NCBI GenBank assembly: GCA_018713365.1
Contig: DVOU01000037.1
Coordinates: 17,030 to 81,029, forward strand
Source: Pullichristensenella excrementipullorum
GTDB taxonomy: Bacteria; Bacillota; Clostridia; Christensenellales; Aristaeellaceae
DNA length: 64,000 nucleotides
Reading direction: 5' to 3'
How positions within the stretch are numbered: position 1 is the stretch's first letter; the number at the start of each line of letters is the position of its first letter. Below, piece after piece: positions 25,174 through 33,830 of the stretch. The notes below the pieces were generated by a model. The model saw only the letters and a list, made by a program, of their open reading frames with translations. It was not told where the DNA came from and ran no database searches. Both the position numbers and the translations under genes were made by a program.

Positions 25174-25758
25174 TTAAGTCTTTGCTTTTGCCAGCGCGCT
25201 GGCGCCCTGAAGCATCAGCTTTTCGGCCAGCGCGGCGATGTCCTCGGCGCTGGTGGTCATGCCCTCGCGCAACCAGCGCCGCAGAAGCCCGATGCAGCCC
25301 TCGCTGACGAAGGCGTAAAAGTAGGCGATCTCCTTGGGAGAGGCGCTGCGGAAGTAGCGGGAGTAGGCGTCAAAGCACTTCTCCCAGCCCATGTTGAGCA
25401 TGCGCATGGCGAAGGATTTGTCGCCAAAATCGCCAAGTGTCACAGTGCAAAGGTCGGCGTTGTCCTTGAGGCACTGAAAAAGCTCCGTGGAGATGCGCAG
25501 GGAGGATACGTCTCCTCCGTCTTCGGGCAGGAGCGAGGCCAGCACCTCGTTGATCTCGCTGAGCATTTCGTCCTCCATCTGCATGAGCAGATCGTGGACG
25601 CTGGCGTAGTGGGCGTAAAACGTGCCGCGGTTGACGCCGGCTTTCTCGCACAGTTCCTTGATGGAGATGCTCTGCACGGGCTTGACGCGCAGAAGGTCGG
25701 TGAAGGCGCGGCGGATGAGCATTTTCGTCACGCGGGTGCGGTGGTCTTTTCCGGGCAT
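25174..25758 (-). CDS. TetR-family regulator of the ABC exporter operon
   Basis: 194 residues starting after GAGGAGGGGGACAC. The helix-turn-helix reads ISIKELCEKAGVNRGTFYAHY at about 31-51. The C-terminal region (LRISTELFQCLKDN, YFYAFVSEGCIGLLRRWL) resembles the TetR_C_8 group common in Bacillota. Same strand as, and upstream of, the two exporter genes, so the usual reading is self-repression lifted by an exporter substrate. No operator was identified with confidence. Confidence 0.9.
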   Translation of the reverse strand: MPGKDHRTRVTKMLIRRAFTDLLRVKPVQSISIKELCEKAGVNRGTFYAHYASVHDLLMQMEDEMLSEINEVLASLLPEDGGDVSSLRISTELFQCLKDNADLCTVTLGDFGDKSFAMRMLNMGWEKCFDAYSRYFRSASPKEIAYFYAFVSEGCIGLLRRWLREGMTTSAEDIAALAEKLMLQGASALAKAKT

Positions 25759-25861
25759 GTGTCCCCCTCCTCAAAGCGCTCTTTTTTGTGTCAGCGGGCG
25801 CAGATCGTACACTTTTTATCGTATTTGTGCAGAAAACGCACATTCGACGCAAAAATGCCGC

Positions 25862-25890
25862 TTGTATTCGCTCCTCCCCTCCACTATACT
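25862..25890 (+). promoter_or_regulatory. Promoter of the NAD-dependent epimerase-like gene
   Basis: TTGTAT, 17 bases, TATACT; start codon 57 bases downstream. Confidence 0.65.
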
Positions 25891-25947
25891 ACAAGTAGGA
25901 AAGATAATCAACAGGGTTGTCTGATTTTTGAAACGGAGGCGATGCCC

Positions 25948-27009
25948 ATGGGCATTACGTATATCGTCACCGGCGCGGCCGGACACCTCGGCGGCACCAT
26001 CGTGCGGCTGCTCTCGCAGGCCGGGCAGGCTGTGCGCGCCCTCGCGCTGGCCGGGGAGACGCGGCGCGCGCGACGCGGCGTAACTTGGTATACCGGCGAC
26101 GTCCGCCGCCCGGAGAGCCTGCGGGCGCTGTTTTCCGGGCTTGACGGGCGCGATGTCTGCGTCATCCACGCCGCCGGGGTAGTGGACATCTCCGGGGAGA
26201 TGTCCGCGCGCATGCGCGATGTGAACGTGGAGGGTACGAAAAACGTCATCGCCCTCTGCCGCGAGTTCGACGTCAGGCGGCTGGTGTACGTCAGCAGCGT
26301 CCACGCCATCCCCGAGCGCGAGGACATGGGCGTGATGCGCGAAATACGCGCCTTTTCCCCCGACGCGGTGACCGGCGGCTACGCCAAGACCAAGGCCGAG
26401 GCCACGCAGGCCGTGCTCGACGCGGCTGCTGCGGGGCTGGACGCGGTAGTGGTGCATCCCTCCGGCATCCTCGGGCCTTACGACGATGCGGGCAACCATC
26501 TGGTGCAGGTGCTGCGCGACTATCTGCGCGGCAAGCTGCCCGCCTGCGTGCGCGGCGGCTACGATCTGGTGGATGTGCGCGATGTGGCCGCCGGCTGCGT
26601 GCGCGCGGCGCTGCATGGGCGCAGCGGCGAGTGCTACATCCTCTCCAACCGCCATTATGAGGTCAGCGACATGCTCAAGCTGGCGCGCGAAGCGGGCGGT
26701 GGGCGCAAATTGCCGGTGCTGCCGATGTGGATGGCGGAGGCCGCCGTGCCGCTGCTGGGGCTGGTGGCCAAACTGCGCCGCCAACGCCCCCTCTACACGC
26801 GCTACTCCCTCTACGCCCTCAAGAGCAACGACCGCTTTGACCACGACAAGGCCACCGCGGAACTCAACTACCGCCCGCGCGACCTGCGCGCCACCATCCG
26901 CGACACAGTGCGCTATCTGAAATCGCGACAGGCGCCGACCGTGCGCGTGCGCGCCGCCGACCGGCTGCGGGCGCTGCTGAAACTGCCGAAGCGGAGCCGG
27001 GCGTGCTGA
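25948..27009 (+). CDS. NAD(P)-dependent epimerase/dehydratase-like protein (extended SDR)
   Basis: 353 residues from ATG 25948, eight bases after GGAGG; an in-frame ATG at 25942 is too close. The N-terminal Rossmann motif is TGAAGHLGG, followed by VIHAAGVVD, YVSSVHAIPE and the catalytic Tyr-Lys pair in GGYAKTKAEAT. The layout fits the extended SDR group near 3-beta-hydroxysteroid dehydrogenases and dihydroflavonol reductases. The C-terminal 40 residues are strongly basic (RQAPTVRVRAADRLRALLK). Substrate unknown. It is single, with its own promoter and terminator. Confidence 0.85.
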   Translation: MGITYIVTGAAGHLGGTIVRLLSQAGQAVRALALAGETRRARRGVTWYTGDVRRPESLRALFSGLDGRDVCVIHAAGVVDISGEMSARMRDVNVEGTKNVIALCREFDVRRLVYVSSVHAIPEREDMGVMREIRAFSPDAVTGGYAKTKAEATQAVLDAAAAGLDAVVVHPSGILGPYDDAGNHLVQVLRDYLRGKLPACVRGGYDLVDVRDVAAGCVRAALHGRSGECYILSNRHYEVSDMLKLAREAGGGRKLPVLPMWMAEAAVPLLGLVAKLRRQRPLYTRYSLYALKSNDRFDHDKATAELNYRPRDLRATIRDTVRYLKSRQAPTVRVRAADRLRALLKLPKRSRAC

Positions 27010-27028
27010 TGCCCCTGACCGACCATTT

Positions 27029-27057
27029 GCCCCGTTGCGTTCGCGCGGGGCTTTTTT
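27029..27057 (+). terminator. Rho-independent terminator
   Basis: GCCCCG and CGGGGC around an 11-base loop, followed by TTTTTTA. Confidence 0.88.
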
Positions 27058-27110
27058 ATGCTTGTCGCCCCTTTCCGGGCGATTTTTAATGTGCCGCAAC
27101 TTTCGCGCGC

Positions 27111-27139
27111 TTGACAACGCACGCGCTCCGCGCGATAAT
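27111..27139 (+). promoter_or_regulatory. Sigma-A promoter of the RluA-like operon
   Basis: TTGACA, 17 bases, GATAAT; first start codon 27 bases downstream. Confidence 0.88.
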
Positions 27140-27166
27140 GGAGAAAAATGTCCGGGAGGCGCGCGT

Positions 27167-27874
27167 ATGGCGGAGGTCGTGCAGGCGGGAAGATTCTCCA
27201 TCCCCGTGCTTTACGGGGACAACCATCTGCTCGTGGTCGTCAAGCCGCCGAACCTGCCCTCGCAGGCGGACAGCTCCGGCGACGAGGATCTTTTGGGTAT
27301 CCTCAAGGGCTATATTGGGAAGAAATATCAAAAGCCGGGCAACGTCTATCTCGGCCTTGTGCATCGCCTCGACCGTCCCGTGGGCGGGGCGATGGTCTTT
27401 GCCCGCACCTCGAAGGCGGCGGCGCGACTGTCGAAAGCCTTTGCCGCCCACGCGCAGGACAGGCGCTATCTGGCCGTTTTGCAGGGCGAGCTGCGGGAAG
27501 AACGCGCCATGGAGGATTGGCTTTTGAAGGGCGCGGACGGCATGGTGCGCGTGGTCGCGCCCGGCACAGCCGGGGCAAAGCGGGCGCTGCTGACTTCGCG
27601 GCCCCTCGCCGTTCGCGGGGGACGCACGCTGTCCGAGGTGACGCTTGCGACCGGGCGCTCGCACCAGATCCGCGTACAGCACGCCCACGCCGCCCTCCCC
27701 CTCTGGGGCGACGCGCGCTACGGCGGCGGCAGACCCGGGGAACAGATCGCCCTTTGGGCCTACAAACTGGGGTTTGAGCATCCCACGCGGCACGAAATGC
27801 TCACTTTCACCGCCCCGCCGCCCGACAGCGGCGCGTGGCGCGACTTTCAGGACGTGATCAAGGAGCTTGTATGA
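27167..27874 (+). CDS. RluA-family pseudouridine synthase
   Basis: 235 residues from ATG 27167 (GGGAGGCGCGCGT upstream); reading further upstream enters the promoter. The catalytic motif is HRLDRPVGG with Asp69, and SHQIRVQHAHAALPLWGD is the conserved second motif. No S4 domain is present, as in the short RluA/RluD-like forms. It isomerises uridine to pseudouridine in rRNA or tRNA; the target base cannot be read. First gene of a four-gene operon. The window also contains a pseudouridine salvage pair at 10.6-12.4 kb. Confidence 0.92.
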   Translation: MAEVVQAGRFSIPVLYGDNHLLVVVKPPNLPSQADSSGDEDLLGILKGYIGKKYQKPGNVYLGLVHRLDRPVGGAMVFARTSKAAARLSKAFAAHAQDRRYLAVLQGELREERAMEDWLLKGADGMVRVVAPGTAGAKRALLTSRPLAVRGGRTLSEVTLATGRSHQIRVQHAHAALPLWGDARYGGGRPGEQIALWAYKLGFEHPTRHEMLTFTAPPPDSGAWRDFQDVIKELV

Positions 27875-28215
27875 GCAGACCGACGCGCTATGCCTTTGTA
27901 TTCCTCTGCTGTTTGCTGGCCATCCCCACGTGCGTGTATGGCTTTGGCATATTGTACGCGCGGGAGCCGTATCTCGCCGTGATGGCCGGGGCGCTGCTCG
28001 GCTGCGCGCATCTGCTGCTTCGGCCGCTGTTGCGCCTTGTCACCATGCCTATTGGCTGCCTGACGTTCGGGCTTTCGGCCTTTGCCATCGACGTGGGGCT
28101 CATCTACGGCTGCGCTTATTTTCTCGACGGCTTTGCCGTGCCGAAGCTGATGGACGCCGTGCTGGCGGCCATTTTGGTCAACGCCGCCTGCTGGATCGTC
28201 GGCGGACGGCATTAG
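27871..28215 (+). CDS. Small four-helix membrane protein (phage holin family 4 type)
   Basis: 114 residues with four predicted membrane helices. It begins at an ATGA overlap with the RluA-like gene. The sequence (RPLLRLVTMPIGCLTFGLSAFAIDVG) matches the family named after a mycobacterial holin and widely found as YvlD-like housekeeping membrane proteins. There is no endolysin or other phage gene nearby, so a lysis role is unlikely. Function unknown. Confidence 0.8.
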   Translation: MSRPTRYAFVFLCCLLAIPTCVYGFGILYAREPYLAVMAGALLGCAHLLLRPLLRLVTMPIGCLTFGLSAFAIDVGLIYGCAYFLDGFAVPKLMDAVLAAILVNAACWIVGGRH

Positions 28216-28224
28216 GAGGGACGC

Positions 28225-28737
28225 ATGGGACTTGTACATATCTACTTTGGCGACGGCAAGGGCAAGACCACGGCGGCGCTGGGGTTGGCGCTGCGGGCGC
28301 TGGGCGACGGCCTGCGCGTGTGCGTCTGCCAGTTTTTGAAGGGCGCGGACAGCGGCGAGGTCGAGGCGCTCAGGCGCTTTGAGCGCGCCGTTCTGCTGCG
28401 CGCGGAGGGCTGCTCGGACAGGTTCCTCTGGCAAATGGACGAGGAGGAGCGCGCGGCGTATCTTGCGCGGCAGCGGGAACTGCTCGCGCGCGCGCTGGCG
28501 GTGGACGCGGACGTCTATGTGCTGGACGAGGCCATCGACGCGGCGCAGGCGGGGGCGTTTTCCATTGAAACGCTCCACAGGCAGACAGAGGCGCTGCGCG
28601 CTCGCGGCGAAGTGATCCTCACGGGCCATGATGTGCCGGAAGCTTTGCTTTCCGGGGCGGATTACATAACGCGCATGCAAAAGCTCCGCCACCCCTATGA
28701 CCATGGCACAAGCGCCCGGCGCGGCATAGAGTACTGA
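28225..28737 (+). CDS. cobO: Cob(I)yrinic acid a,c-diamide adenosyltransferase
   Basis: 170 residues after GGAGGGACGC. It attaches the 5'-deoxyadenosyl group from ATP to the cobalt of corrinoids, giving coenzyme B12. The BtuR/CobO P-loop GDGKGKTTAALG at 9-20 is followed by VCQFLKG, VYVLDEAID and EVILTGHDVPEAL, all family marks. No other cobalamin gene is in the window, which points to salvage of imported corrinoid or to a distant pathway locus. It lies 9 bases after the small membrane protein gene. Confidence 0.94.
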   Translation: MGLVHIYFGDGKGKTTAALGLALRALGDGLRVCVCQFLKGADSGEVEALRRFERAVLLRAEGCSDRFLWQMDEEERAAYLARQRELLARALAVDADVYVLDEAIDAAQAGAFSIETLHRQTEALRARGEVILTGHDVPEALLSGADYITRMQKLRHPYDHGTSARRGIEY

Positions 28738-28750
28738 CGGAGGGAACGAC

Positions 28751-29935
28751 ATGATCCGTTTTCTGGCAAGGATATTGATGGACAGGCCGCGCGACTACGA
28801 CGACCCCGGCGTGCGCTGCACATACGGCATGCTCTGCGGCGCGGTGGGCATCGGCCTGAACATACTTTTGTTTGCGGCCAAGTATCTGGCGGGGCTGCTC
28901 GCCCACTCCATCGCCATCACCGCCGACGCCTTCAACAACCTCTCGGACGCCGGTTCCTCGGTCATCACCCTGCTGGGCTTCAAGATCGCCGGGCGCAAGG
29001 CCGACAGCGAACATCCGTTTGGGCACGGGCAGGCGGAGTACGTGGCGGGGCTGATCGTGGCCATCGTCATCATCTTCATGGGCTTTGATCTGGCCAAGAC
29101 ATCGGTGCAGAAGATGTTTTCGCCCGAGCCGGTGGAGTTCAGCCTAATATCCACCTGCATATTGGCCGCTTCCATCCTCGTCAAGCTCTACATGTGGCTC
29201 TACAACCGCTCCATCAGCAAGAAGATCGGCTCGGCGGCCATGGGGGCGACGGCGACGGACAGCTTGAGCGACGCCTGCGCCACGCTGGCGGTGCTGATCT
29301 CCACCTTCATCGCCCGCTTCACCGGCGTCAACATCGACGCCTATGCCGGCGCGCTGGTGGCGCTGCTCATCCTCTGGGGCGGCTACAACGCGGCGAAAGA
29401 CACCATCACTCCCCTGCTCGGCCGCGCGCCTGACCCGGAGCTGGTGCGCCACATCCGCGCCATCGTCAAGGAATACCGGGAGGTCATCGGCGTACACGAC
29501 CTTATCGTCCACGAATACGGCGCGGGCAACCTCATGGTCTCCCTGCACGCCGAAGTGCCCGCGGACGGCGACATGAACGAATTGCACGACGTCATCGACA
29601 CCATCGAGCAGCGATTGAAGACGGAGCTTCACTGTCACGCCGTCATCCACATGGACCCGCTGGACACCAACGATTCGCTGGTGGGCGAGACGCGCCTCAA
29701 GGTGCAGGACGCCGTGCGCGCGGCGCTGGATGCGCCCGTGAGCATCCACGACTTTCGCATGGTGACCGGGCCGACGCACACCAACGTCATCTTCGACGCG
29801 GTCATCCCCAACGAGCTTTCCATCTCCGACGAGCAGGCGCGCAAGGAGATCGTGCAGGCGGTCTCGAAGCTGCCGGGGCACTACAACGCCGTGGTCACCA
29901 TCGACAAGCCCTATCTGGGCGAGGAGATGCTGTGA
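28751..29935 (+). CDS. Cation diffusion facilitator (zinc/manganese exporter)
   Basis: 394 residues, six-helix CDF exporter in the cytoplasmic membrane, exchanging divalent metal for protons. The family motif HSIAITADAFNNLSDAGSS carries the metal-site aspartates (Asn replaces the His or Asp of some zinc exporters, so Mn2+, Fe2+ or Zn2+ cannot be settled). SEHPFGHGQAEYVAGL follows. The cytoplasmic domain repeats the CDF-C fold (residues about 215-290) and is extended at the end, as in the longer clostridial members. Start after GGAGGGAACGAC. Last complete gene of the operon. Confidence 0.92.
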   Translation: MIRFLARILMDRPRDYDDPGVRCTYGMLCGAVGIGLNILLFAAKYLAGLLAHSIAITADAFNNLSDAGSSVITLLGFKIAGRKADSEHPFGHGQAEYVAGLIVAIVIIFMGFDLAKTSVQKMFSPEPVEFSLISTCILAASILVKLYMWLYNRSISKKIGSAAMGATATDSLSDACATLAVLISTFIARFTGVNIDAYAGALVALLILWGGYNAAKDTITPLLGRAPDPELVRHIRAIVKEYREVIGVHDLIVHEYGAGNLMVSLHAEVPADGDMNELHDVIDTIEQRLKTELHCHAVIHMDPLDTNDSLVGETRLKVQDAVRAALDAPVSIHDFRMVTGPTHTNVIFDAVIPNELSISDEQARKEIVQAVSKLPGHYNAVVTIDKPYLGEEML

Positions 29936-29938
29936 TGA

Positions 29939-30029
29939 AGCGACCACGACGGCTATACCGCCGCCAAGGGCGACTTCGTGCGGCGCGTGACGGCGGAGGC
30001 GAAACGGTATTTCGAGACGCAAAAATGAC
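29939..30029 (+). pseudogene. Orphan C-terminal coding remnant
   Basis: After a TGA next to the CDF stop, the frame reads SDHDGYTAAKGDFVRRVTAE and ends AKRYFETQK before a TGA, with coding-like base use but no start codon or ribosome site. It looks like the tail of a deleted gene. I do not recognise the family. Confidence 0.4.
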
Positions 30030-30056
30030 CGGCGCAGTTTCATCGCTGCGCCGGTC
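30027..30056. terminator. Bidirectional terminator
   Basis: GACCGGCGCAG and CTGCGCCGGTC, perfect 11 bp stem; TCGCTTTT follows on the plus strand and ATTTTTGCG on the minus strand. Separates the CDF operon from the converging transporter operon. Confidence 0.9.
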
Positions 30057-30074
30057 TCGCTTTTGGGAAGGAAG

Positions 30075-31034
30075 TTACCGCTCCTCGCGGTCGTAGTTTA
30101 TGCCGCAGCCCTTGGGCTGCACCTTTTCGCGCGACATGCGCACGGAGGTGATGACCAGCACGATAGCCGTCACCAGGAAGGGCAGCATGGAGAAGATGGG
30201 CGCGCTGACATCGCGGAGGAAGTCGGGCTTGTAGAACTGCAAAACGCTCAGCGCGCCGAAGATCAGCGAGCCGAGGATGGCGCGGTAGGGGCTCCAGCAG
30301 GCGAAGATGACCAGCGCCACGGCGATCCAGCCCAGGCCGTTGACGCAGTTCTGCACCCAGGCGCCGTTGCAGGTGACGAAGCAGACGTAGCCGCCGCCCA
30401 GGCCACAGATGCCGCCGCCCAGAAGGATGTGTACGTACTTGTACAGCGTCACATTGACGCCCGCCGCGTCCGCCGCGCCGGGGTTCTCGCCCACCGCGCG
30501 CAGGTTGAGGCCGCGCCGGGTGTGGTTGAGGTAAAGGCCCATGGCCACGGCGCAGACCACGCCGATGATGACGAAGATGTTGTTGGAAAACAGCAGCGGC
30601 CCCACGTAGGGGATGTCCGCAAGCACCGGGATGCGGATGCTGCCAAACGCCGCCTTCAATTCCTCGGAGAAGGCCACCGAGACGCTGCCGCCGGCAAGCA
30701 GGTTTTCGCCGATGAGGGCGGCAAGGCCGGTGCCGAAGATGGTCAGCGTCAGGCCGGTGACGTTCTGGTTGGCCTTGAGGGTGACGGTCAAAAAGGCGTA
30801 GATGAGCGCGCCGAGCAGGCCGCCGCCGAAGGCCATGAGCAGGGCGACGACGGCGCTGTTCGTATAAAAGCCGCCGAGGAAGCCGAAGATGGCCCCCATG
30901 TACATCATGCCCTCGACGCCGAGGTTGAGGTTGCCCGCCTTTTCCGTGAGGATCTCGCCCAGCGTGCCGAGCAGAAGCGGCATGCCCGCCGGGATCGCCG
31001 CGAGGATGAAGTTGAACCACACGCCGTCAGCCAC
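30075..31034 (-). CDS. Nucleoside-type ABC transporter permease (YufQ/BMP system)
   Basis: 319 residues from a GTG with AAGGAGG eight bases before it. The start overlaps the upstream permease stop by eight bases. About eight to nine membrane segments; the signature ILTEKAGNLNLGVEGMMYMG near residue 30 is that of BPD_transp_2 permeases of the purine-nucleoside importers (YufPQ, RnsCD). It should form a heterodimer with the permease at 31027-32115. Substrate by family: nucleosides or related ligands. No binding-protein gene accompanies it. Confidence 0.9.
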   Translation of the reverse strand: MADGVWFNFILAAIPAGMPLLLGTLGEILTEKAGNLNLGVEGMMYMGAIFGFLGGFYTNSAVVALLMAFGGGLLGALIYAFLTVTLKANQNVTGLTLTIFGTGLAALIGENLLAGGSVSVAFSEELKAAFGSIRIPVLADIPYVGPLLFSNNIFVIIGVVCAVAMGLYLNHTRRGLNLRAVGENPGAADAAGVNVTLYKYVHILLGGGICGLGGGYVCFVTCNGAWVQNCVNGLGWIAVALVIFACWSPYRAILGSLIFGALSVLQFYKPDFLRDVSAPIFSMLPFLVTAIVLVITSVRMSREKVQPKGCGINYDREER

Positions 31035-32115
31035 GTTCCACGCCTCCTTCCAGCTTGCTTGCCCGGCAGATGCGATGGGTGAGGAAAAATTCGCTGCCGA
31101 GTACGAAGAAGAGGATGATGCCCTGCAACGCCTCCGCCGTCGCCGCCGAGAGGTTGTAGACCGACTGCACCGAGGCGCAGCCCTTTTCGAGAATGCAGAA
31201 CAGCACCGAGACGATGAGCATGCCGATGGGGTTGAGCCGCGCCAGCCACGCCACGGTGATGGCGGTGAAGCCCACGCCGCCGGCAACGGTGTCGTTGAGC
31301 GTCCTGTCCGCGCCGGAGGCCTGCAACATGCCCGCCAGACCACAGACACCCGCGGAGAGGAACATGGTGCGGATGATGACGCGCTTGACCGGCATGCCGG
31401 CGTAGCGCGCCGTGGCCTCGTTTTCGCCGACCACGGTCAGTTCGTAGCCCTGCTTGGAGTGGCGCAGGTAGACGTAGAACAGCGCCACAAGCACGAGGGC
31501 GACGATCCAGCCGGCGTGTACGCCCAGCACCTCCGGCACGCGCGCCTGCGAGGAAAAGCGGGCGACCTTGAAAAAGCCCAGCTGCGAGGGGTCGCGCCAC
31601 GGGCCCTGCTGCAGCGCCTGAATGGTGTAGAGGGCCACGTAGTTGAGCATCAGCGTCAGCAGCGTCTCGTTGGTGCCGAAGCGGCACTTGAAGTAGGCGG
31701 GGATCATGCCGTAAAGGCCGCCGGCCACGATGCCCGCCAGCGCCATGACGAGAAGCAGTATCCACTGCGGCCAGTCATCGTGGAAGAGGGCGAAGTAGGT
31801 GGCGGCGATGGCGCCGACACAGATTTGCCCCTCCGCGCCGATGTTCCAGAAGCGCATCTTGAACGCCAGCGTCACGCCCAGCGAGGTGATGAGCAGGGGG
31901 ATGGTCAGTTTGGCCGTCAGTTCGATGCTCATGCGCGAGCCGAGCGAGCCGGAGATCATCTCCCGGTAGACGGCCAGCGGGTCGTAGCCGAGGATGGCCA
32001 CGAACACGCCGCCGGTCAGAAGCGCCAGCAGTATGGCGCACAGGCGCACCAGCCACGCCTTGCCCGTGGAGATGTCGGCGCGTCGGGTCACGCGCAGGGG
32101 AAACTCCTTAGCCAT
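31027..32115 (-). CDS. Nucleoside-type ABC transporter permease (YufP/BMP system)
   Basis: 362 residues, about ten membrane segments, with the family signature AFKMRFWNIGAEGQICVGAI near residue 85 and NYVALYTIQAL. The longer of the two permeases, as usual for YufP/RnsB. It overlaps the upstream ATPase gene by eight bases and the downstream permease gene by eight, so all three are translationally coupled. Confidence 0.92.
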   Translation of the reverse strand: MAKEFPLRVTRRADISTGKAWLVRLCAILLALLTGGVFVAILGYDPLAVYREMISGSLGSRMSIELTAKLTIPLLITSLGVTLAFKMRFWNIGAEGQICVGAIAATYFALFHDDWPQWILLLVMALAGIVAGGLYGMIPAYFKCRFGTNETLLTLMLNYVALYTIQALQQGPWRDPSQLGFFKVARFSSQARVPEVLGVHAGWIVALVLVALFYVYLRHSKQGYELTVVGENEATARYAGMPVKRVIIRTMFLSAGVCGLAGMLQASGADRTLNDTVAGGVGFTAITVAWLARLNPIGMLIVSVLFCILEKGCASVQSVYNLSAATAEALQGIILFFVLGSEFFLTHRICRASKLEGGVERG

Positions 32116-33634
32116 TTTGCATCGCCTCCTCCATCGAAGCGCCCGTCATCATCAATCCCAGCTGTTCCTTGGTGACTGCCTGCGCATCGACGATGCCCGT
32201 CACCCTGCCGCCGCACAGCACCATGATGCGGTCGCACAGTTCCAGCAGCACGTCCAGGTCCTCGCCGATGTACAGCACGGCCACGCCCTTCTGTTTCTGC
32301 TCGTTGAGCATGCGGTAGATGGTCATGGACGAGTTGATGTCCAGCCCGCGCACAGGGTAGGCGGTGATGAGTATGCGCGGGTCCGAGGCGATCTCGCGCC
32401 CGAGCAGCACTTTCTGCACGTTGCCGCCGGAGAGCTTGCGCACGGGCGTATGGATGCTGGGGGTGGAGATGTTCAGCTCCCTGACCAGTTTGTTGGCAAG
32501 GTCGCGCGCCGGGGCGCGATCCACCAGAGCGCCGGGCTGATTCTGGTATTCCTTGAGCAGCATGTTGTCCACCATGCCCATGGAGGCGACCAGACCCATG
32601 CCCAGCCGGTCCTCCGGGATGAAGGACATGGACACGCCGCGGCGGATGATCTCGCGCGGGGAAAGGCCCTCCAGAGAGACGCGCTGGCAGAGGATGGCGC
32701 CGCCGGCGATGGGCTGAAGGCCGGCGATGGCCTCGCAGAGTTCCTTCTGGCCGCTGCCGGCAACGCCCGCCACGCCGAGGATCTCGCCGGAGGCGATGGA
32801 AAAGTTGATGTCGTCCAGCGCCTTGACGCCGTCTTCATTGACGACGGTGAGGTGGTGTACGTCCAGCATCGGCGCGTCGCGCAGGGGTTCGGGGCGATGG
32901 ATGGAGAGGTCCACCGCCGCGCCGACCATGCGCTCGGTCAGCTCGCGGGCGGTGGTCTCCTTCGTGTTCACCGTGCCGATGCAGTGGCCCTTGCGGAGGA
33001 TGGTGACGCGGTCGGAGATGTCCAGCACCTCGTTGAGCTTGTGGGTGATGATGATGATGGCGCAGCCCTCGTCGCGCATCTTGCGAAGGATGGCGAAGAG
33101 GCGGTCGATCTCCTGCGGGGTAAGCACGGCGGTGGGCTCGTCCAGCACCAGCGTGCGCGCGCCGCGGTAAAGCACCTTGAGGATCTCCACGGTCTGCTTC
33201 TCGCTGACGGAGAGGGAGTAGATCTTGCGCGCGGGGTCGATGTGCAGGCCAAAGCGGTCGCACAGATCGCCGATCTCGCGGGCGAGCTGCTTGCGGCTGG
33301 CGTAGTGGCCCGTGGTGCCCAGCACGATGTTGTCCTGCACGGAAAGCACGTCCACGAGCTTGAAGTGCTGATGGATCATGCCGATGCCCAGGGCGATGGC
33401 GTCGTGCGGGGAGCGGATATGCACTTCCTTGCCGTTCACGCGGATATGCCCCGCGTCCGGCCGGTAGATGCCGGAGAGCATGTTCATCAGCGTAGTCTTG
33501 CCGGAGCCGTTTTCGCCCAGCAGCGCCAGTATCTCGCCATTGTACACGGTCAGGTCGATGTCCTTGTTGGCGACGATAGAGCCGAAGGTCTTGGTCAGCC
33601 CTTGCAACTCGATCGCCGGATGAGCCCCTGGCAT
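32108..33634 (-). CDS. Nucleoside-type ABC transporter ATP-binding protein, two ATPase domains (YufO-like)
   Basis: 508 residues from ATG 33634, eight bases after AAGGAG; two earlier in-frame starts overlap the ribosome site. The N-terminal domain has Walker A GENGSGKTTLMN, a signature-like YSLSVSEKQTVEILKVL and Walker B LVLDEPTAVL. The C-terminal domain has VAGSGQKELCEA in place of Walker A, then KLSGGNVQKVLLGREI. This is the organisation of YufO/RnsB-type importers of nucleosides. First gene of the three-gene operon; a BMP-family lipoprotein normally found with it is absent. Confidence 0.93.
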   Translation of the reverse strand: MPGAHPAIELQGLTKTFGSIVANKDIDLTVYNGEILALLGENGSGKTTLMNMLSGIYRPDAGHIRVNGKEVHIRSPHDAIALGIGMIHQHFKLVDVLSVQDNIVLGTTGHYASRKQLAREIGDLCDRFGLHIDPARKIYSLSVSEKQTVEILKVLYRGARTLVLDEPTAVLTPQEIDRLFAILRKMRDEGCAIIIITHKLNEVLDISDRVTILRKGHCIGTVNTKETTARELTERMVGAAVDLSIHRPEPLRDAPMLDVHHLTVVNEDGVKALDDINFSIASGEILGVAGVAGSGQKELCEAIAGLQPIAGGAILCQRVSLEGLSPREIIRRGVSMSFIPEDRLGMGLVASMGMVDNMLLKEYQNQPGALVDRAPARDLANKLVRELNISTPSIHTPVRKLSGGNVQKVLLGREIASDPRILITAYPVRGLDINSSMTIYRMLNEQKQKGVAVLYIGEDLDVLLELCDRIMVLCGGRVTGIVDAQAVTKEQLGLMMTGASMEEAMQNG

Positions 33635-33663
33635 GCGCATCACTCCTTGAAAGGGATATGTCC

Positions 33664-33669
33664 ATTATA
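33664..33669 (-). promoter_or_regulatory. Possible -10 of the nucleoside transporter operon
   Basis: TATAAT on the minus strand 30 bases before the start; no good -35 at 16-18 bases. Confidence 0.4.
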
Positions 33670-33768
33670 CCTTGTTTCGCGCCGGCTTGGTAGCAGTTTT
33701 GGGCAAATTTCGGCAAAAAAGTGGAGATTTTACGTTTTTCCCGGGAAAACATTCGCCATAAAGCGCGC

Positions 33769-33797
33769 TTGACAAGGGGCGGAGGCTCCCATATAAT
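33769..33797 (+). promoter_or_regulatory. Perfect-consensus sigma-A promoter of scpB
   Basis: TTGACA (33769-33774), exactly 17 bases, TATAAT (33792-33797). Start codon 33 bases downstream. Confidence 0.93.
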
Positions 33798-33830
33798 TGA
33801 ATTTGACGTTCATATCGCAGAGGTGTTTGC

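Noticed and set aside
27871..28215. Prophage suggested by a holin-family protein
   Set aside because: No other phage gene nearby; the family is widespread as housekeeping membrane proteins and the gene sits in a metabolic operon.
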